DNA of 14,874 bases, from NCBI GenBank assembly GCA_910585335.1, contig CAJUCU010000032.1, positions 1-14,874 on the forward strand, written 5' to 3'. Below the pieces are notes generated by a model that was given only the letters and a program-made list of their open reading frames with translations, was not told the DNA's origin and made no database searches. The first letter of the stretch is position 1. The number at the start of each line of letters is the position of its first letter. This stretch comes from an uncultured Bacilli bacterium. Its GTDB lineage: Bacteria; Bacillota_I; Bacilli_A; RF39; UBA660. Below are positions 11,502 to 14,874 of the stretch, one piece after another. A program made the position numbers and the translations under genes.

Positions 11502-12830
11502 AATAAATTAAAAATTTTATTTAATCGTGATTTTACACTAGGACATCTTTTTCATGATGATATTAGAAATTCCTCTTCACCCAATCATTTAGGTTTCAAA
11601 ATTGGAGATGTTTTAGCGGTTACACCAAAGAAAATAAAAATTAGATTAACTTATCCTTTATATCAAGAAGATGGTGTTCGTTTTCTGAAAGAAAAGAAAG
11701 GTTTTGTGGCTAATTTTATATATGATGAAAAAGATCGTCTTATTGCATCAGCAGAAGCAGGGCAAATCATTTTTCTCGATAATAAAATCGGACTTCAAAG
11801 AGAAGATGCTATTTATAAAACGACTAGTAAAAAATTAGAAGATGATATTTTTAGTTTAAAAAATAAAAAAATAGAAGTATCTATGCATATTATTGCTAAA
11901 ATAGATGAGAAACTCACCTTAAAAATCATGGACCATGAAAACGAAATCATAGAAAAATCAGTGATAGTGGAAAAGGCTAAGACTTCTTCTATGACCGAAG
12001 AAAAAATAAAAGGACAACTAAAAAAGTTAGGGAATACGCCTTTTGTTTTAAAAGAGGTTACGTTAGATATCGATGAGAATATTTTTATCTCTATTAAAGA
12101 TTTGAATGATTTAAGGCGAAGTGTTGTAGAGAAACTCATTATTTTACGCCAGAAGGGCAAAAGTAATTATCAAAAGCAGGCTGTTGATTTTTCACATTTT
12201 TCTTCCTCTTCTAATAGAGAACTTAGTTTCCAAGTGATGAGGGAAGAACAGCTTCCTATCTCTTCTTCTGTAGACCGTATTTATTTACCTGATTTTCTTT
12301 ATAAAAAAATTACACCTTCTAAAAAATATTTTTTAGTAGAATCTTTTCATCATGATTCCACTCTAAATCCACAACTACGAAAATTTTATTCTATCCCAGG
12401 GGATTTTGATATTAGTGACTATACCTTTAATGTGATGAATATTTATAGTGTTTATTATTTGTTAAAGTTGGGGTATAAAAAAGTGACTATATCCGTAGAA
12501 TTAAGTAACGAAGAAATAATTTATCTTTTTACACATTTTCAAGAAGTATTTCATTTTACTCCTAGTTTAGAAGTAATCGTTTATGATAGAGTAGTTGTTA
12601 TGAATATCAAAGGAAATATCTTAGATATTCCACAAAATCAAATTTCTTATTATTTAAAGGATTATCAAAATAGATGTTTTCCTGTAGTTTATCGAAATGG
12701 TTTTACTTATATTTATCATTATGAAGTGAAAATGCGTGACTTAGCGCAACTTTCTTTATTACCAATTTCGCTTCGTTATCATTTTTTTAATGAAGACGCA
12801 ACTGAGATACAACAACTTGTCAATCGATAA
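11499..12830 (+). CDS. C-terminal part of the U32 / RlhA-like protein (DUF3656-type; probably a pseudogene fragment)
   Basis: Reads NKLKILFNRDFTLGHLFHDD, the segment that normally follows the EGRMKSP motif in long U32 proteins, then a beta-barrel-like domain (GFKIGDVLAVTPKKIKI, YQEDGVRFL, IASAEAGQIIFL) and a region resembling DUF3656, to a C-terminal part with IYLPDFLYKK and further helices. The TTG at 11499 has a weak GAAGAG upstream and is only a nominal start; the true start is that of the gene at 10747. If translated at all, it would be by reinitiation 21 bases after the upstream stop. No stop interrupts its 443 codons, so the break is recent, an assembly error, or the half is still made. 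Together with the first part the product would be about 690 aa. Confidence 0.7.
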   Translation: MNKLKILFNRDFTLGHLFHDDIRNSSSPNHLGFKIGDVLAVTPKKIKIRLTYPLYQEDGVRFLKEKKGFVANFIYDEKDRLIASAEAGQIIFLDNKIGLQREDAIYKTTSKKLEDDIFSLKNKKIEVSMHIIAKIDEKLTLKIMDHENEIIEKSVIVEKAKTSSMTEEKIKGQLKKLGNTPFVLKEVTLDIDENIFISIKDLNDLRRSVVEKLIILRQKGKSNYQKQAVDFSHFSSSSNRELSFQVMREEQLPISSSVDRIYLPDFLYKKITPSKKYFLVESFHHDSTLNPQLRKFYSIPGDFDISDYTFNVMNIYSVYYLLKLGYKKVTISVELSNEEIIYLFTHFQEVFHFTPSLEVIVYDRVVVMNIKGNILDIPQNQISYYLKDYQNRCFPVVYRNGFTYIYHYEVKMRDLAQLSLLPISLRYHFFNEDATEIQQLVNR

Positions 12831-12849
12831 AATATTTTGTCAACTACAG

Positions 12850-12878
12850 TTATCAAAATAGAAAAAGTGTGTTAAAAT
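12850..12878 (+). promoter_or_regulatory. Promoter of the thioredoxin-like/trmL operon
   Basis: TTATCA (12850-12855), a 17-base spacer and TAAAAT (12873-12878) preceded by TG at 12870-12871, giving an extended -10 element. The ribosome binding site AAGGAG (12885-12890) follows. Confidence 0.6.
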
Positions 12879-12898
12879 ATACTTAAGGAGTGATTAGG

Positions 12899-13432
12899 AT
12901 GAAAAAGGCAGAAAAACTTCGCAAAGTTCCCATTGAAAACTATTTTCTTTTAGCTGTTCTTTTTGTAGGAGTTTTGTTGTTACTTTTATATTTTTCTAGG
13001 TGGTATGAGGTGTATCATGATTATGAAAAGGAGACTCCTGTTATTAGAGGAACTTTATCAGAAATTACCAATTTAGAACTGGATCATTATATCTTAGAAA
13101 ACCCAACAGTTGCCATTTATATGTGTACTAGTAGTGATATGAAATGTCGTAATTTTGAAAAAAGTTTTAAATCCATGTTAGATAAGAATATTACTTTGAA
13201 GAAAAGTATTATTTATTTGAATTTGAGTGATATTGATCAAGATGCTTTCGTTCAGAATTTTAATCATACTTATTCTTCTAAAATAAAATTAAATAAAAAT
13301 TATCCAGCGATTGTATTATTTGAAGATGGAAAAATTATTGGATTATTACAAGAAGAAAAAGATAAAACTTTAGATGTAAACGAAGTTCGTAGTTATTTAA
13401 AACTTCATAAAGTAGGAGAGCAAGAAGGATGA
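12899..13432 (+). CDS. Membrane-anchored thioredoxin-fold protein with C-x6-C
   Basis: A 177-aa protein with a basic N-terminus (MKKAEKLRK), one membrane segment at ~14-33 and, by the positive-inside rule, an extracytoplasmic domain. That domain resembles a thioredoxin fold: strand VAIYMC (71-76) followed by a helix, and NYPAIVLFEDGKIIG (134-148) holding the expected cis-Pro P136. In place of the CxxC site there is C76-x6-C83, so classical disulfide exchange is unlikely unless the two Cys pair. ATG 12899 has AAGGAG eight bases upstream; an in-frame GTG at 12890 overlaps that site and is rejected. The stop overlaps the trmL start (ATGA), so both are translated from one message. Substrate unknown. 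Confidence 0.75.
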   Translation: MKKAEKLRKVPIENYFLLAVLFVGVLLLLLYFSRWYEVYHDYEKETPVIRGTLSEITNLELDHYILENPTVAIYMCTSSDMKCRNFEKSFKSMLDKNITLKKSIIYLNLSDIDQDAFVQNFNHTYSSKIKLNKNYPAIVLFEDGKIIGLLQEEKDKTLDVNEVRSYLKLHKVGEQEG

Positions 13433-13935
13433 ATCATATTGTCTTATTTGAACCAGAAATTCCACAAAATACAGGAAATATTATGAGAACCTGTGTGGCC
13501 ACTAATACAAAACTTCATTTGATCAAGCCATTAGGATTTTCATTAGATGAGAAGTATTTAATTCGTAGTAGTGTGAATTATATCGATAAACTTCAATATG
13601 AAGTATATGAAAACTTTGATGAGTTTAAAAGTAAGAATCCAGGAGTTTATTATTATTTTACAAGATATGGAAAGAAACCACATACTAGTTTTGATTATAG
13701 TGATTCAGAACAAGAGTTATTTTTCATTTTTGGAAAAGAGTCTACAGGAATACCAAAAGAGTTGTTACAACATGATTTAGAACATTGTATGAGAATACCA
13801 ATGACAGCGAATGTTCGTGCTCTTAACCTTTCTAATTGTTGCGCCATTGTGATATATGAAGTATTAAGACAACAAAACTATAATGATTTACTTAGAGAAG
13901 AGCCTCATAAAGGGGCAGATTATTTAGAAAAATAA
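13429..13935 (+). CDS. trmL: tRNA (cytidine(34)-2'-O)-methyltransferase TrmL (SPOUT family)
   Basis: TrmL 2'-O-methylates the wobble nucleotide 34 of tRNALeu isoacceptors using S-adenosylmethionine; it is a cytosolic dimer with a trefoil knot. The 168-aa length is typical. Motif 1 is PEIPQNTGNIMRTC (9-22, the Asn/Arg signature), motif 2 FGKESTGIPKEL (101-112), and motif 3 RIPMTANVRALNLSNCCAI (122-140) forms the knot and cofactor loop. The ATG overlaps the upstream stop as ATGA; AGGAG at 13414-13418 lies about ten bases ahead. Co-translated with the thioredoxin-like gene, which has no obvious functional link. Its stop codon lies within the terminator hairpin. Confidence 0.95.
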   Translation: MNHIVLFEPEIPQNTGNIMRTCVATNTKLHLIKPLGFSLDEKYLIRSSVNYIDKLQYEVYENFDEFKSKNPGVYYYFTRYGKKPHTSFDYSDSEQELFFIFGKESTGIPKELLQHDLEHCMRIPMTANVRALNLSNCCAIVIYEVLRQQNYNDLLREEPHKGADYLEK

Positions 13936-13959
13936 AAAGTAGCAGCGCTACTTTTTATT
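13931..13959. terminator. Bidirectional terminator shared by trmL and the lipoprotein gene
   Basis: A perfect 13-bp stem, AATAAAAAGTAGC (13931-13943) with GCTACTTTTTATT (13947-13959), and a 3-base loop. A- and T-runs in the arms give a U-tract in either direction. The stop codon of trmL (13933-13935) and that of the minus-strand gene (13955-13957) both lie inside the stem. Confidence 0.9.
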
Positions 13960-14365
13960 TTATATATTTTAGTTTTTCTAGTTTCTTAATGACTAGAGAA
14001 TCGCTTACAGCACCTTCTATTCGATAAAGCTCGCCTAGTTCTTTTCCTTTTTTGTAAAAGCATGTAATTGGTGTTGATGTGATGCCTAGTGTTTTTAAAA
14101 AGTCTTTTTCATCCTCTTTTGAAAGCGTAGACATATTTAATTGATAAGCATTTTCTACTTTATACTTTTTTATGATACGCTCTAACCTTGGGCTAAATTC
14201 TTCACAATGACTACAGCCATCTTGCATTACCTCTAAAATAAATGTCTCCTTTTCTTTTTGCAATTTCTTTAACTCTTGATAAGAAATTGGCGTTAATTTT
14301 TTTGTGCATCCTGTTAGAAAACATAATGCAATACCTAGAATTATTGTCCTTTTCCAATACTTCAT
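13955..14365 (-). CDS. Thioredoxin-like lipoprotein with CSHC active site
   Basis: The 136-aa protein starts MKYWKRTIILGIALCFLTGC: a lipoprotein signal peptide with lipobox LTGC, so C20 is predicted to be lipidated and the domain anchored outside the membrane. The thioredoxin-fold domain (~28-130) has the redox motif C51-S-H-C54 (MQDGCSHCEEFSP) and the cis-Pro loop TSTPITCFYKKG (P99), with one further Cys (C102). A CxHC motif is typical of oxidising DsbA-like or bacteriocin-accessory thioredoxins, but TlpA-type reductases cannot be excluded. GAGGTG five bases before the ATG and a strong promoter support the start. It may act on the four-Cys pilin or the C-x14-C surface protein of this window; that is inference. 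Monocistronic, convergent with trmL. Confidence 0.88.
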   Translation of the reverse strand: MKYWKRTIILGIALCFLTGCTKKLTPISYQELKKLQKEKETFILEVMQDGCSHCEEFSPRLERIIKKYKVENAYQLNMSTLSKEDEKDFLKTLGITSTPITCFYKKGKELGELYRIEGAVSDSLVIKKLEKLKYIK

Positions 14366-14383
14366 ATAATCACCTCAAAAAAA

Positions 14384-14412
14384 ATTATAACAAATCTTTC
14401 CTTTTTTGCCAA
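14384..14412 (-). promoter_or_regulatory. Sigma-A promoter of the lipoprotein gene
   Basis: On the minus strand TTGGCA (plus coordinates 14407-14412), a 17-base spacer and a perfect TATAAT (14384-14389). The ribosome binding site GAGGTG (plus 14371-14376) lies five bases before the ATG. Confidence 0.8.
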
Positions 14413-14419
14413 AGTACGT

Positions 14420-14447
14420 TATAATGAAAGTATCGTAAAATAGGGAG
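14420..14447 (+). promoter_or_regulatory. -10 box and ribosome binding site of the right-edge gene
   Basis: TATAAT at 14420-14425 and AGGGAG at 14442-14447, eight bases before the ATG at 14456. The -35 position (around 14397-14402, TTTCCT) is poor. The two divergent promoters lie back to back within 42 bases. Confidence 0.55.
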
Positions 14448-14455
14448 TGGTATAG

Positions 14456-14874
14456 ATGATTTTTAGAAAACCATATGCATTTTTAATTAAAAACTTTAAA
14501 AAAATCCACTTAGTATTAATTTTTCTTTGTGCGTATATTTTTTATAAGCATTTACAAGTTTATAATTTCGTAAAAGAATATGTTGATTTAGAGGCATATA
14601 GCGCATTTTTAGAGCCTATTGATGACTATACGAATCTTTTATCTTATCTCAGTATTTTATTGGTTATTGCTATTGCTGTATTATTACTGATTACCTTAAG
14701 ACGAAAAGAAAAACCTTGGAAACTTTATCTAGTCATTATTGGGGAATACTTACTGATGTTATTTGCTTTTGGGATGACGACTAATTTCTTCCATACTTAC
14801 GATGATTCTACTGCAGTTACTCAGATTTTGATGATTCGTGATTTGCTCCTTTTAGCATCTTTTGCTCAATATGT
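14456..14874 (+). CDS. Multi-pass membrane protein, N-terminal part (runs off the window)
   Basis: Open from ATG 14456 to the window end (139 codons seen). It begins MIFRKPYAFLIKNFKKIHL; hydrophobic segments are near residues 19-31, 62-80, 89-107 and from about 125 on, separated by charged loops (LRRKEKPWK at ~81-89). The positive N-terminal region suggests a cytoplasmic start. I recall proteins starting FxKPYAFLIKxFKxIHL in uncultured gut Firmicutes, without an assigned function. AGGGAG at 14442-14447 supports the start. The frame is too incomplete to name; it could be a transport-system subunit or a polymer-export component. Confidence 0.8.
   Translation, partial: MIFRKPYAFLIKNFKKIHLVLIFLCAYIFYKHLQVYNFVKEYVDLEAYSAFLEPIDDYTNLLSYLSILLVIAIAVLLLITLRRKEKPWKLYLVIIGEYLLMLFAFGMTTNFFHTYDDSTAVTQILMIRDLLLLASFAQY

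Noticed and set aside
12835..12859. Imperfect inverted repeat ATTTTG...CAAAAT after the U32 gene as a terminator
   Set aside because: The stem is interrupted and no T-run follows on either strand; it overlaps the -35 region of the next promoter.

Overview
The window looks like a chromosomal piece of an uncultured, AT-rich, low-GC Gram-positive bacterium, probably a gut-associated member of the Bacilli close to the Mollicutes/Erysipelotrichia. Grounds: strongly A/T-biased codons, AGGAGG-type ribosome binding sites, sigma-A promoters (TTGACA/17/TATAAT at 8497-8525), family content, and a standard stop code in which TGA still terminates genes. The order tig - lon - unknown - spoVID-like - ysxE-like is a shortened form of the Bacillus subtilis block tig-clpX-lonB-lonA-engB-hemAXCDBL-spoVID-ysxE, with clpX, lonB, engB and the heme genes absent.

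Layout. 1-1211: the C-terminal end of a Ser/Thr-rich repetitive surface protein, open at the left edge. 1307-2596: trigger factor. 2872-5199: Lon protease, with an unrecognised 213-aa gene (5189-5830) translationally coupled to it. 5893-7708: an overlapping pair resembling spoVID and ysxE (spore coat assembly). 7670-7891 (minus): a probable small Cys-containing membrane protein. 8031-8492: a prepilin-like protein. 8561-9541: a PerR-type peroxide regulator and rubrerythrin, behind a consensus promoter with a perfect Fur-type inverted repeat. 9601-10662: three small membrane proteins, two of them paralogues on the minus strand flanking a different one on the plus strand. 10747-12830: a U32 peptidase/RlhA-like gene broken into two frames. 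12899-13935: a membrane-anchored thioredoxin-fold protein overlapping trmL. 13955-14365 (minus): a thioredoxin-like lipoprotein. 14456-end: the start of a multi-pass membrane protein.

Themes. (i) Protein quality control (Tig, Lon). (ii) A trace of sporulation: the spoVID/ysxE pair is supported by domains and by gene order, and has a candidate sigma-E-like promoter. (iii) Oxidative-stress defence (PerR, rubrerythrin) fitting an anaerobe. (iv) Extracytoplasmic thiol chemistry: a CxxC lipoprotein, a C-x6-C membrane protein, a four-cysteine pilin and a surface protein with a repeated C-x14-C pair. No tRNA, rRNA, CRISPR, transposase or integrase was seen. The least understood parts are the three-gene membrane-protein cluster (9601-10662), the 213-aa gene after lon, and the broken U32 gene.
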